The notes: generated by a model not told the origin, from the letters alone. 64,000 nucleotides of DNA from Cacajao melanocephalus (GCA_963573385.1 CAUYLG010013838.1:62001-126000); one strand, 5' to 3'. Shown: positions 44,232 to 57,800, counted from the stretch's first letter. Numbers and translations are program-made.

Positions 44232-46119
44232 TCTCTTAGGTAGAATGCCTCATTCATTATCTTATCTTAAATAACCTAATCCTAGCACTTCAAGAGCTCA
44301 CGGAGTAAAATACACCACCTCAAAGAAAGGACAAAGTGCCATGGGAACAGACAAGATTACAGGAACTCACTCTCCTTGGGGAATTCAAGTCATAGAGGAG
44401 CCTATGTCAAGACTGAGTCTGAAATAACAAAAATGTTGAAGAAGGTTGAGGCAGGCTTTCCAGGCTGAGGACTTAATGTGCAAAATCAGAGTTGGGACTT
44501 GGTCTCGTCCCTGTCATGTCAGAGAAAACTGAGAAATTCAGTAAGGCAGAAGCCTAGGGTATATGGAACAACTCATAGGAGATAAGGCTGGACAGGATGT
44601 AAACTGAGGTCAAGAAATTAAATTTTGTCTTGCAAGCAGTGGACAAATGACAGAAACCTTTACGGAGGTGACATAATTAACTTTGCTTTTGAAGAGATAA
44701 CTCTAGAAGCAGTGGCATGAAGTCAAGAGATGAGACTTTTTAACAGAGCCCAGTTCAGGAAGCCTAGCAAAGGAGATGATGAGGACCTGGACTTAGGCAA
44801 AGTATTAAGGAACGGAAAAGAAAAGCCTGATTTAAGACCTTTTTGACCTAGTTTATCTTGTTAGAATCCTCAAAGTTTGACATGAACACTGGCACACTGC
44901 AACTGCTTAAATAAAAAGAAAAAAAGAGCTGCTGCTGATCTGAACTTATTTCATTCCCCAAATGCCTGACACATTAGAGTCTACAAGCCACTTTCGGATC
45001 CTTTATTTCACTTTATTCTCCAGTTAATTCCATGAGGGCAGTACAGCAGTTATTATTTTCATTTAACAGAAGGGGAAATGAACACAGAGAGTTGAGTGAC
45101 TATAGTCATAGCCAGTGGCAAGGCCAAGATTCAAACCCAGGTTGTTTGACTCTCTGTGGCAGGCATTCCTTAATAAATTATGTTAAAATAACACAGAAGT
45201 CCTTTGGCTAAAAGGGAAGTAGATATTAGTAACTCTGACCACTTCTGCAGTGAGTAAGAAGTATTTTCAGTTGCAGTGACGGTGGTGGCATGAGGAGGAG
45301 CCAAAGAACAGACAGAGGAAATCTGCAGGATATAAAACATTCTTAATATCAAACCTAATCCTATTGTCCCACAGGGGAGATGTTGTCATATGTAGTCTAA
45401 GAGCAAATTAGAACTATTTAAAATATGCTCCTTAATTAACAAGTCTTACCATGACTACCTCCTATTACCAAACAAGTTCAAAAAAAGAGTGAGAGAGGTG
45501 GTCAAGGGCAGAGCAAGATAGTAGAACGCAAGACTCCACCGATCATCTTCTAGCTGGATTTAACTTCCTATCACTCAAAGAGGCACTGAAGAGGTAGGAA
45601 AAACCGTTTTGAATCCCCAACACCACCCCTCTCCCATTCCCTGGTAGCGGAGGCATGATACAGAGAGCATTTCTGTGCGCTGGGGAGAGGAAGAACATAG
45701 GAATTTTGAGGCACTGAACTCAGTGCCACCCTGCTATAGCAGAAAGCAAAACCTGAACAAACTCAGCAGACACCACACACAGAAGGAGCATTTAAACCAT
45801 TAAACCAGCCAGAAAGGAATGGCTGTTCCAGCGGTTGGAACTTGAGTTCCCTGAGCTCACACAAGCCTTGCCACTGCGGGTTAAAGTGCCCTACTGTCTC
45901 AATTAAACTTTAAAGGCAGTCTAGGCCACAAGGACTGCAACTCCTAGGTAAGTCCTAGTGTCGAACTGAGCCCACAGCCAGTGGACTAGGGAGTTTAGAG
46001 GGGGAACACAACCCAATGACACCCCAGCTGGGGCAGTGAAGGGAGTGTTGGCATCACTCCTTCCGTAATCCCAGGCTGCATAGCTCATGGCTACAAAAGA
46101 GACACCTTCCTTCTGCTCG

Positions 46120-47005
46120 ATGAGAGGAAAGAGAAGAGTGGGGAGGACTTTGTCTTGCATCTTGGATATCCTCAGCCACAGCAGGATGGGGTACCAGTTA
46201 TAGTCATGAGGTTTCCCTTCCAGGCCCTAGCTCCCGAATGACATTTGTAGACACCCTGGGCCAGAAGGGAACTTGCTGCATTGAAGAAAAGGAGCCAGTC
46301 CTGGCAGGATTCATCACCTGCTGACTGTAGAGCCCTTGGGCCCAGCAGCAATACCAAGGTACCACATCGAGGGCCTTGGGTGAGACTCAGACTTGCTGGC
46401 TTCAGATGAGACTCAGCACATTCCCAGCTGTAGCAGGTACAGGGCAAACTCCTGCTTAGAAAAGCAAAGGTAAAAATAAAGGGGAATTTGTCTGGCATGT
46501 TAGGTATCAGCTTGGCCACAGTGGGGTAAAGAAACAAGTGGGCTCTTGGGGTCCCCAATTCCAGGACTTGGCTCTTGGATGGCATTTCTGGGCCTGCCCT
46601 GGGCCAGAGGAGAGCCCACTGACCTGAAGGGTGAGTCCCAGGTCAGGCAGCATTCACCACAAGCTGACCAAAGAGCCCCCGGACCTTAAGGGAACATCAT
46701 CAGGAGTAGTCTGGTAGCACTCTTTGTGGGCCTGTGGTAGTGGCAGTCATGGGGTGAGGTTCCTCTGCCTTTAGAAAAGGGAGAAAAGAGTGGGAAGGAC
46801 ACTGTCTTGTGGTTTGAGCACCAGCTTAGCCACAGTAGAACACAGCATCAGGTAGATTTCTAGGGTTTCTGACTCCAGGCTCTTACTCCTGGATGACATC
46901 TCTGGACTTGCCTGGAGCATGGGGGAACTAACTACCCTCAAAGGAAGGACATAAGCCTGTGTGGCTTTGCCACTTGCTGACTGTACAGCCCTAGGAATCT
47001 GAGCA
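46120..47005 (+). repeat. About three divergent ~330-bp units in the L1 5' region
   Basis: Each unit has a purine-rich 'AAAGAGAAGAGTGGGGAGGA'-like start, a 'CAGCCACAG' or 'TAGCCACAG' phrase, a 'GATGACATCTCTGGAC'-like phrase and a 'CTGACTGTAGAGCCC' phrase. The last phrase occurs at 46321, 46664 (CTGACCAAAGAGCCC) and 46977 (CTGACTGTACAGCCC), spacings of 343 and 313. Confidence 0.75.
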
Positions 47006-47595
47006 AACACAAGCGATAGTCAGGTAGTAGTTGTAGTGGGCCTTTTGTGAGACCCGGTGCTGTGATGGATTCAGTCAGGTCTTCTTCAGTACAGTCGTAG
47101 TGGTGGTGAGCACAGGGTTGCTTATATAACCCTATCCCCAGCTCTAGGTAGCTCAAAACAGACAGAGACTCTGTTTGGGAGAAAGTATGGGAAGAGAACA
47201 AGAGTCTCTGCCTGGTAATCCAGAGAATTCTCCAGGATCTTATCCACGAGCACCAAGGTAGTACCTCTATGAATCCACAAGGACCATAGTGTTACTGGGT
47301 TTGGGGTGCCCCCAAATGCAGATATGGCTTAGATCAGAACACCCAAGCCCTTTCAAATATTTGGAAAGCATTCCCAAGAAGGACAGGTACGAACAAGCCC
47401 AGACTGCGAAGACTCCAATAAACACCTAACTCCTTAATGTCCAGACACAGACAAATATCTGTAAGTGTCAAGACCACCCAGGACAACATGGCCTCACCAA
47501 ATGAACTAAATAAGGCACCAGGACCAATCCTGGAGAAGCAGAGATATGTGATCTTTCAGACAGATAATTCAAAACAGCTGTTTTGAGGAAACTCA

Positions 47596-47915
<320 letters not shown>

Positions 47916-48096
47916 TCAAGATACCACAAGAAAGGAATTCAGAATTCTATCAGATAAATTTAATAAGGAGATTGAAAGAATTTAAAAGAATCAAGCAGAA
48001 ATTCTGGAGCTGAAAAATGCAACTGGCATACTGGCGAATGCATCAGAGTCTCTTAAGACAGAATTGATCAAGCAGAAGAAAGAATTAGTGAGTTTG

Positions 48097-48380
48097 GGCC
48101 AGGCATGGTGGCTCTTACCTATAATCTCAGCACTTTTGGAGGCCAAGGCCTGCAGACGCCTTGAACCCAGTTTGAGACCAGCCGGGCAACATGGCAAAAC
48201 CCCATCTCTACCAAAAATACAAAAATTAGCTGGGTGTGGTGGCTGTAGTCCCACTTACTCGGGAGGCTGAGGTGACAGGATTGCTTGAACTTGCAGTGAG
48301 CCCTGATCACTCTGATCACACCACTATACTCTAGCCTGAGTGACAGAGCAAGACCCCTATCTCAAAAAAAAAAAAAAGAT
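48097..48380 (+). mobile_element. Alu inserted in L1
   Basis: Sense Alu with some internal loss in both arms. AAAGAATTAGTGAG flanks it on both sides (about 48080-48092 and 48381-48394). Confidence 0.94.
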
Positions 48381-50900
48381 AAAGAATTAGTGAGCTGAAG
48401 ACAGGCTATTTAAAAATAAACAGGGAGAGAAGACAAAAGAGAATAGAATAAAAAATGATGAAGCATGCCTCCAGGATCTAGCAAATAGCCTCAAAAGGGC
48501 CAATCTAAGAGCAATTGGCCTTAAAGAGGAGGTAGAGAAAGAGACGGGTAAAATGTTTATTCAAGGGGATAACAGAGAACTTCCCAAACCTAGGGAAAGA
48601 TATCAATAGTCAATACAAGAAGGTTACAGATCATGGAGCAGATTTAATTCAAAGACTACCTCAAGGCATTTAATAATGAAACTTCCAAAGGTCAAGGATA
48701 AAGAATGAATCCTAAAAGCAGCAAGAGAAAGGAAACAAACAACATACAATGGAGCTCCAATATGACTGGCAGCAAGCTTTTCAGTGGAAACTTTATAGGC
48801 CAGGAGAGAATGGCATGACCTATTTAAAGTGGTGAAGGAAAAAAAAAATCATGCTAAAATAGCATATCCAGCAAAAATATCCTCCAGACATGAAGTAGAA
48901 AGACTTTCCCAGACAAACAAAAGCAGAGAAATTTCATCAACACCAACCCTTTCCTACAAGAAATACTAAAGAAAACACTCCAGTGAGAAAGAAAAAGATA
49001 TTAGTGAGCAGTAAGAAATCATCTGAATGTACAAAACTCACTGGTAACAAAAAGTATACAAAAGAACATTGGACCTGTGGTGTGTAAACTAGTCTTAAGT
49101 ATAAAGACTAAACAATGAACCAATCAAAATAATTACAACAACTTTTCAAGATAGACAGCATATAAGATATGAACAGAAACAACAAAAAGTTGAAAAATGG
49201 GGAATTAAGTTAAGGCATACTCTTTATTAGTTTTCTATTCACGTGTCTGTTTATCCAAACAGTGTTAATTTGTTATCAGCTTAAAATGATGGGTGATGAG
49301 ACAGTATTTGCAAGTCTTACAGTAATCTCAAACTTAAGAAAAAAAAAACATACAACAGATAAACAAAAAATAAAAAGCAAGAAACTAAATCATTTCAGCA
49401 GAGAAAATCATCTTCACTATAATGAAGACAGGAAAGGAAAAAGGGAAGACCAAAAAACAACCAGAAAATAACAAAATGGCAGGAATAAGTGCTTACTTAT
49501 CAATAATAACATTAAATGTAAATGGACTAAACTCTCTAGTCAAAAAACATAGAGTGGTGGATTGGATTAAAAAAATACAAGATCCAATGATTTGTTGCCT
49601 ATAGAAAGCCCACTTCACTTTCTATAGGCAATAAAAACAAACATAGACTGAAAATGAAGGGATGGAAAAAGTTATTCCATGCCAATGGAAACCAAAAAAG
49701 AACAGGAGTAGCTATAATTATATCAGACAAATAGATTTCAAGACAAAAACTATAAGAAGAGACAAGGAAGGTCACTAAATAGTGACAAAGGGTTTAATAT
49801 GGCAAAAGGATATAACAATTTTAAATCTATATGCACGAAACTATGGAGCACCCAAATATACTAAGCAAATATTATTAGATCTAAAGAGATAGACCCCAAT
49901 ACAATAATAACTGGAGGCTCCAACACTCCACTTGCATTATTGGACATATCTTCCAGACAAAAAATTAACAATAAAACATCAGACTTAATCTGCACTACAG
50001 ACCAAATGGACCTCATAGCTATTTACAGAACATTTCATCCAATGTCTGGAGAAAACACATTCTTCTCTTTGATACATGGATCATTCTCAAGAATAGACCA
50101 AATATTAGCTCACAAAAAAAGTCTTAAAACATTCAAAAAATTGAAATAAGATCAAGCATCTTCTCTAACCACATTGGAATAAAACTAGAAATCAATAACA
50201 AGAAGAATTTTGGAAACTAATAAATATATGGATATCAAACAACATGATCCTGAATGAACAGTGAGTCAATGAAGAAATTAAGGATATTGAAAAATGTCTT
50301 GAAACAAATAATAATGGAAACACATCAAACCAAAACCAATGGGATACACCAAAAGCAGTACTAAGGAAAGTTTATAGCCATAAGTGACTACATTAAAAAA
50401 GAAGAAAAACTTCAAATAAACAATGCATCTTACCTAGAAAATCAAGAGCAAACTAAACTAAGGAAAAAAGAGATTAGATCCAAATAAATAAAAGCAGAGA
50501 TGAAAAAGGAGACATACAGCTGACACTGCAGAAATTCAAAGGATCATTAGTGCTTATTGTGAGCAAGTATATGCCAATAAATTGAAAATATTTAGAAGAA
50601 ATGGACAAATTCCTAGACATATATAACCTACCAAGATTGAACAATGAAGAAATCCAAAACCTGAACATACCAATAACAGGTAATGAAATTGAAGCTGTAA
50701 TAAAAAGTCTAATAAAGCCTAGGACTCAATGGCTTCACTGCTGAATTCTAGCAAGTATTTAAAGAACTAATACCAATCCTACTGAAACTATTCTGAAAAA
50801 TAGAGGAAAAGGGAATACTTCCAAATTCATTCTATGAGGCCAGTATTATTCTGACACCCCAAACCAAAGACATTCCAAAAAAAAGAGAATTCTACAGGGT

Positions 50901-51262
50901 TGATTAAGGTTTGGCTCTGTGTTCCCACCCAAATCTCACCTTGTAGCTCCCATAATTCCCATGTTATGGGAGGGACCCGGTGGGAGATGATTGAATTATG
51001 GGGCTCGGTCTTTCCTGTACTGTTCTCTTGATAGTGAATGGATCTCATGAGATCTATTGATTTTAAAACAGGAGTCTCCCTGCACAAGCTCTCTTTCTGC
51101 CTGCTGCCACCCATGTAAGATATGACTTGCTCTTTCTTGCCTTCCACCATGATCTTGAGGCTTCCCCTAGCCACGTGGAACTGTAAGTCCAATTAAACCT
51201 CTTTTGTAAACTTCCCAGTTTTGGTTATATCTTTATTAGCAGCATGAAAATGAACTAATACA
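50901..51262 (+). mobile_element. THE1 solo LTR inside L1
   Basis: Starts TGATTAAGGTTTGGC and ends GAACTAATACA, with THE1 blocks 'GGGAGGGACCCGGTGGGAG' and 'CCACGTGGAACTGTAAGTCC'. AGGGT (50896-50900) and AGGCT (51263-51267) flank it as a likely 5-bp duplication with one change. Confidence 0.92.
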
Positions 51263-51390
51263 AGGCTAGTATTCTTTTGAATACTAAAGAGAAAAATAAT
51301 ACTATTCTTTTGAATACTAGCCTCTAGTATTCTTTTTTTGTTATATCTTTGGTTTTGGTATCAGAGTAATACTGGCCTGATAGTAAAAAC
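51263..51390. repeat. Short inverted repeats plus inverted L1 sliver
   Basis: AGGCTAGTATTC (51263-51274) is matched by its inverse GAATACTAGCCT (51312-51323); a further CTAGTATTC lies at 51324-51332. The next 40 bases (51341-51382) read as the complement of the L1 ORF2 segment that occurs in sense just before the LTR (near 50838-50875). Sense L1 resumes at about 51390. Confidence 0.75.
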
Positions 51391-51663
51391 ATCATGGCCA
51401 AGTGGGGTTTATCCCTGTGATAGAAGGATGGTTCAACATATACAAATCTATCAATGTGATACATCCTGTCAACAGAATGGAAGACAAAAACCGTACAAGC
51501 ATTTCAATTGACGCTGAAAAAGCATCTGATAAAATTCAACATTTCTTCAATGTTTAGATGTCAATTAAATCCACGAGACCACATTACTAAGAAAGGGATT
51601 CGAGATTAAGAGGAAGTGTGACACCTTTTTCAAAAAATTTTAAACACACATTGACACCCTCCC

Positions 51664-51798
51664 CACACACACACACACACAGATGAAATATATATATACA
51701 TACATATATATACGTATATATATAAATATACACATATATATATAAATATACACATATATATACATATATATATAAATATACACATATATATATTGATG
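51664..51798. repeat. (CA)n followed by (TA)n / (TATACA)n microsatellite
   Basis: A (CA)n run (51664-51681) leads into about 100 bp of alternating TATATA/ACATAT units, capable of cruciform formation. It lies at the broken 3' end of the L1. Confidence 0.92.
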
Positions 51799-51893
51799 TA
51801 TATGTAACTTCATCTACAGATCAGTGGTATTATGAAGCTTTTATGTTTTTTTTTGGCTGACCATATTTTTCTATTTTTTTTTTAAAAGCAGCA

Positions 51894-52403
51894 TGTTACT
51901 ATGATAGGCACAACAATGGCCTCCCAAACATGTCCGCATCTGAATCCTTGGAACCTATGAATATGTTGTTATGTGGCAAATAGGGAATTAAAGTTGCAGA
52001 TGGAACTAACGTTGCTAATCAGCTGACAAGGTAAAAAGATTTATATTCGATTATCCAGGTGGATCCAATGTAATCACCAATATCCTTTAATATGAAAGTG
52101 GGAGGTAGAAACGAACAGCAGAGTGATATCATGTGAGGATTCAATCCACCCTTCAGGGCTTCAAAGATGGAGTAAAAGGGCCATGAACCAAGGAATGAGG
52201 ACAACTTATAGAAGCTGGAAAAGGCAAGGAAACTGATTCTCCTCTAGATCCTACAGGATAGAATGAAGAGCTACTGACACCTTGATTTTACCCCCGTGAG
52301 ACCCGTGTCAGACTTCTGACCAACAGAACTGTGAGATAAAAAATTTGTGCTAAGACCCTAAGTTTGTGGTAATCTATTACAGGAGCAATAGAAAACTAAT
52401 ACA
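51894..52403 (+). mobile_element. LTR of ERVL-MaLR/ERVL type
   Basis: About 510 bp from TGTTACTATGATAGGC to AAAACTAATACA, with 'GGATTATCCAGGTGGATCCA'-like text, 'GAAGCTGGAAAAGGCAAGGAAAC', 'GACACCTTGATTTTA' and 'CTAAGTTTGTGGTAAT'. The family is one of the common mammalian LTRs of this type; I do not commit to a name. Confidence 0.7.
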
Positions 52404-53557
52404 GTTGTATGGTAAGAAAAAGTAAACAAAAACACAAATCTTTTTTAAAAGATAAAGTTCAGAATTTTTAAAATTTAATAAGAAATGTCTAATTACTACT
52501 CATGATTTATCTTTGCCATAACCTGTAACTTGCTTCCTTTTGCATTTAGATTTTTTCCTAACATCAGAGTCAAACTTGATGAATGTTTAATTTTACCAGT
52601 TATTGTGACTATCAGTGTTACATCAAATGCATTCATATGTTTCTAAATTAGATATAAAGTCAGCATATATACTAAAAAAATTTGTAAAAAGAATTACGTG
52701 CAAGGTGAAATAAGCAATAATCACAATTTACCTTTTCTTCTATGAACAGATATTTTATCAGAATCATCATGTCAAATTTGAAGTTCAAAAGAACTCTGAA
52801 ATAACATGACATTTATAGGATAGTAACCATTTCTGAGCATGGTATTTTTTTTAACTATATATATGCTCTAATAAAAACTAGGTGTCTGTAATGCATGTCC
52901 TTCACTTTTTTGCTGACAAATGCCTACTCAGTTCAAATAGCACCTCCTCAGAGATACATCTTCCCACACCTTATACAGGCAGTTAAGTGTTCTATTCAAT
53001 GTTCCACAGTCTTTTGTTCCCATCTGAGAAACAGAATTTTCTTCTTGTTTTCTAATTTATTTGTTTATAGATCTCTCCCTACCAATTCTCATTGCTCAAT
53101 TCAACTGATTCTCCCAGAGAAAGGGCATATTTCTTCAGAAACCAGCACAGTACCTGGCACACAGTAACCTTCCAGTATTTTTTTTAGGTTCATGAATACA
53201 TATTCTAAACACTCTATGTTAATCTACTAAACTATAAAGAAAAGTTTGGGTAACAATCTTAACCTGCATGACTGAAGGACCTTTACTAAAACATTCTGCC
53301 TTCTAAGTTTCCCGTTTTGAATCAAGGCACCTTTGACATATAACCAATCTTCTAAACTGAAAAACGGTAAGAAAAGGTTTTGCAAGAAATCAAAACTCAG
53401 TACCAAAAGCTTTACTAGATGAAAATATGTCCATTTATAATAATGTAAGCAAATATTCTCTAAATAAATATTATAGATTGCTTTAACATTAAAAATAGTG
53501 GTTTCATACAACAATTTAATCGCAATCTTTCTCAGAAAATCTACACCTCAACTGTCT
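52404..53557. other. MMAA intron 1; includes L2-like fragment
   Basis: Around 52910-53165 the text 'AGCACCTCCTCAGAGATACATC' and 'CAGCACAGTACCTGGCACACAG' matches the 3' part of L2 in sense. The rest is unrecognised. Confidence 0.55.
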
Positions 53558-53568
53558 GATGAGCTTAT

Positions 53569-53861
53569 TATTTTTTTCAAGATGGAGTCTCGCTCTGTCT
53601 TACCCAGGCTGAAGTGTAGAGGTATGATCTTGGCTCACTGAAGCTTCTGCCTCCCGGGTTCAACTGATTCTCCTGTCTCAGCTTCCTAAGTAGCTGGGAC
53701 TACAGGTATGTGCCACCACACCCAGTTAGTTTTTTTATATTTTTAGTAGAGATGGGGTTTCACCATGTTGGCCAGGCTGGTCTAACTCCTGACCTCAGGT
53801 GACCCACTTGCCTCTGCCTCCCAAAGTGCTGGGATTACAGGCGTGAGCCACCATGCCGAGC
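53569..53861 (-). mobile_element. Alu in MMAA intron 1
   Basis: Antisense Alu. CTGATGAGCTTAT (53556-53568) and CTGATAAGCTTAT (53862-53874) form a 13-bp target duplication with one change. Confidence 0.95.
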
Positions 53862-53874
53862 CTGATAAGCTTAT

Positions 53875-54814
53875 GATTTATACTGCAGGTTTTCTCACAG
53901 CTCTCTGCCTTCTGATGCCAATACAAATCTTAAAAGGACTTTCAGTGAAAAGAAAGAACCAGAAAAAGGATGATACCATCTTACTCCAATTCTTTTGCCA
54001 AAACCAAAAAGCTACCCAGATGTACGTAATTGTGGATTTTGACACCCTCAAACTTCTTCCCAGGGGACTAATTTTCTTGGTTCCTCCCAACTCTCTGGAC
54101 CATCTGACTGGCAAGCAGCAGCTGCCACCTTCTACTGAGTGTTTATTATGTGTGAGGCATCGTGCATGTATTTTTTCATCACAACAATCCTCACAACAAT
54201 CCTACAATAGATGACATCCTATTTTAAAAGTGAGGCCCAGCAGCATGAGGCTGATTCACCAAGGCCTCACAACTAGTGGCAGAAACTGGAAAAAATTATG
54301 GATTTCATAAATCCAGATTTATATGGTGTCAACTCTAGAGAAAATAAAATAATCTTGTACATTTGAACATGCCTGATTATGGCTATTTATCTTTTTATTT
54401 ATTTTTTGCTTAGGCCAAAATGAAAAATTAGTTTCTATCTCCTGTGTGAAGTTTTCTATCAGTAAGAGATCTCAATAATGTGTAAGGTGACAGAACAGAC
54501 CACATTTTAAAATATTTTTCACTCCACAGACAATAAATCACTCCTGATAACTAAGTTCATAATAAATTTAACCCCATGAATTTATCCAATCAACCGGATT
54601 TTAAAGCAGCCCATACATTTTTTAAAAGCCAATATAACTCAGCCTTGTATGAGCAGCCTTCTACTCTTATATACTGGCATAGGCAGAACAGACTAATTCC
54701 ATTAAAATGGCAAACTCATGTAAGTAGAGAGGATTTCCTACCTGCTCATGTAACTCAGCATCTTTTCCTGCTTTATCATGGGAAGAAATCAAAGAATTTG
54801 ATCAATAATCAAAT
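53875..54814. other. MMAA intron 1; MIR near 54150-54300
   Basis: An antisense MIR-like stretch ('GTGTTTATTATGTGTGAGGC', 'CAACAATCCTACAATAGATG', 'AAAAGTGAGGCCCAGCAG') precedes the retrocopy; otherwise unrecognised. Confidence 0.5.
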
Positions 54815-57800
54815 CAGCTTTGCGGCCTAGGTTTGTGTGGGGCCATGTTTCAGTCCACCCAAGGTCCCCTCAGATCACCCAGAGAGGCATTCGGCCTGGA
54901 GCAGTGAGAAGAAGGAATATCTTCCAAGACCAGAGTGGTAGCTCAAGTAATAGAGAACTCCTTTTGAGGTGTAGTGATGCATGGAGGGACTTGGAGCTTG
55001 CTATTGGTGGAGTTCTCCGGGCTGAACAGCAAATTAAAGATAACCTGCGAAAGGTCAAAGCTCAGATTCACAGTTGCATAAGCCGTTACCTGGAATGTCT
55101 CAGATGCTGTAAGTGTGGCTATATGAACAGGTGGACCTCATCTATCAGCTTAAAGAGGAGACATTTCAACAGCAGGCTCAGCAGCTCTACTGGTTATTGG
55201 GCCAGTTCAGCTGTCTTACTCATCAACTGGAGTGTACCCAAAACAAAGCTCTAGCTAATCAAGTCTGTGTGTGCCTGGAGAGACTGGGCAGTTTGATCCT
55301 TAAACCTGAAGATTCAACTGTCCTGCTCTTTAGCCGACACAACTGCTTTGCGCCACACCATCACCACATTTGGGTCTCCCCAAACCATTCTAATTCCTGA
55401 GCACTTGATGGCTCACAGTTCACCAAATACTGGGCCCTTCCTGGAGAAGAGAGGCTATATTCCAATGAAGTCAGCATCCAGTATTGCAGCTGTCTCTCTC
55501 AGCGAATAACTCCTTGGAAGCAAACCTGCCAGTGGTCATCAGACTCCTTACATACACAGCACCAATAAAGAAATTGATTCTTTATTGGTTCACCCAATAG
55601 CAGACCTTGGCTTCTTCCAGAGCCTGCAATTTCTTCAGTAATGTCTGGGGAAATCTAAAGGGCTTAGAAAAGTGGCTCCTGAAGAATCAGCAACAGGAAG
55701 TTCCTGAAAAACCTGGTTATGAAAAGTGTAACAGCCATTCCACTACTAGTTCCTTCTCCATTGAAAAGGTTGAAGATCTAGAGCTTCCTAATCGAGAGGA
55801 GATGGACCTATCAGGTTGGCTGGTGACTCCCCAGAAATCCCATCAGGTGGGGAAGCCTGAGAATGGCAGTCGTGAAATCAGTGAGAAGTTTAAGCTCTTG
55901 TGCCAGAACTATAATGTGAATGATTGGCTTGTCAAGACTGACTCCTGTACCAACTGTCAGGGAAAACAGCCCAAAGGTGTGGAGATTGAAAACCTGGGCA
56001 ATCTGAAGTGCCTGAATGACCACTTGGAGGCCAAGAAACCATTGTCCACCCCCACCATGGTTACAGAGGATTGGGTTGTCCAGAATCATCAGGACCCATG
56101 TAAGGTAGAGGAGGTGTGCAGAGCCAATGAGCCCTGCATAAACTTTGGCTGGGTGTGTGATGAGAATTGTGAGAAGGAGGCTCTGTATAAGTGGCTTCTG
56201 AAGAAAGAAGGAAAGGATAAAAATGGGATGTCCATGGAACCCAAACCTGAGCCTGAGAAGCATAAAGATTCCCTGAATATGTGGCTCTGTCCTTCTAGAA
56301 AAGAAGTAATAGGACAAACTAAAGCACCAAAGGCAATGGTTCCTTCTAGAATTGCTGATTCCTTCCAAGTCATAAAGAACAGTCCCTTGTCAGAGTAGCT
56401 TATCAGGCCCCCATACAAAGAAAGAAGTCTCAAGGAAGTGCCTAGTACTGAAGACAGAGCTGGCAAACAAAAGCTTAAAAGTCCCATGACCACTTCCTGG
56501 TGTCCCTTTAACACAGCTGACTAGGTCCTGCCAGAAAAGAAGATGGGCAACCTCAGCAGTTATCCTCTGGAGAAGACAAGTGGCTGCTTCGAAAGAAGGC
56601 CCAGGAAGTATTACTTAATTCACCTCTATAGGAAGAACATAACTTCCCCTCAGACCATTACGACCTCCCTGCAGTTTGTGATCTCTCTGCCTGTATGCAG
56701 CTTAAAGTTGATAAAGAGAAGTGGTTATATCGAACTCCTATATAGATGTGAAGGAACGGACAAGAGTTGAGTGGCCTTTCTGCCGATTATCACACATCAT
56801 GAGCTGCGTGACTGTGTTTCTGGGTCTGACCAATTCCTTAGTTCTTCTCCTGCCTAATTTTGAACTAGTAAAGCAAAGTGAGTCATCAGATTATGAGATG
56901 CTGTTTAAAAGAAAAATGTTTATTGATGCTGAGGTGACTCAGTTCCTTCTTACGGAAGTATTAATTCACCCCCACACTAGAAATGCAGCATCTTTGTGGA
57001 TACACCTTTTTCACAAGCCTCCAAGGCTCCTTAGATTGGGTCGGTACTGGAAGTACATTAGAACACTCTAGTTTTAAAAATGAAATATTTCTGTAATTGA
57101 AGTGTAATGATGTATTCTAAAGCTAGTAAACTTCCTGAACAATTAATTGCCCTCTAGGTGCTTCTCTTGCTGTGGGTTTTCTTCTGTTAGTGGTCTGAAA
57201 TAATGATTTTCCTGTTCTATTCATATAGTGTATTTTGCACAAAAAAATTAACCTGGTCAATAGTGATTATCAAAATATATATTAATAATCTTGGCAATTT
57301 TTGACCTTAATTACCAAACATTTTAGCCTACATGTTCTACATTATTCTTCACTTGAAAGAAACTCAGCTACTGCAAATTTTGTCTTTCTTTCTGTAAATG
57401 TTATTAAAATATCCAGTGAGCTCTCTTAGAGCTTGGTATTATTTCAAGACTATTTTTGAGGTAGTTCTAGACTTTTAAAATACTCTACAAACCTATGGGG
57501 TTTAAAAGAACCCTAGAACTGACTAAGCAAATAGGCAAATACCTGTTGGAAATGTAGTATAGTACTTGAACCATTCACTATCATAGGGATTATTGGTGCA
57601 TCCTGTGTAAATGGAAGCCAAGCTTGACACCTAAGGCTTTTAACTAGGGATAAAGTAATCCTCTCACTGCAAGTACAGCATACCTGTACCTCCAAAAGTG
57701 ACGTTTTAGTAAACAGTTGAAAACAAGTGTTTTCAACACTTGTGCCTTGGGGTAGTCATTGAAACTTTATGAAAACTACTCATGTTTTCTCAATCTTCTT

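Larger units (their letters stand above)
42338..45480. other. MMAA intron 1, segment proximal to exon 2
   Basis: Holds a MER3-like hAT remnant (about 42885-43035), a MIR (43130-43350), a partial MLT1-like LTR (44067-44231) and an antisense MIR (45000-45170). Remaining sequence is unrecognised. Confidence 0.5.

Noticed and set aside
46172..47201. Several minus-strand frames of 79-137 codons
   Set aside because: Lie in the repeated L1 5' region; similar fragments recur because the DNA is repeated, not because a gene is present.
55811..56514. Minus-strand frames of 141-185 codons opposite the NCOA4 copy
   Set aside because: Shadow frames of the retrocopy; the plus-strand reading matches NCOA4.
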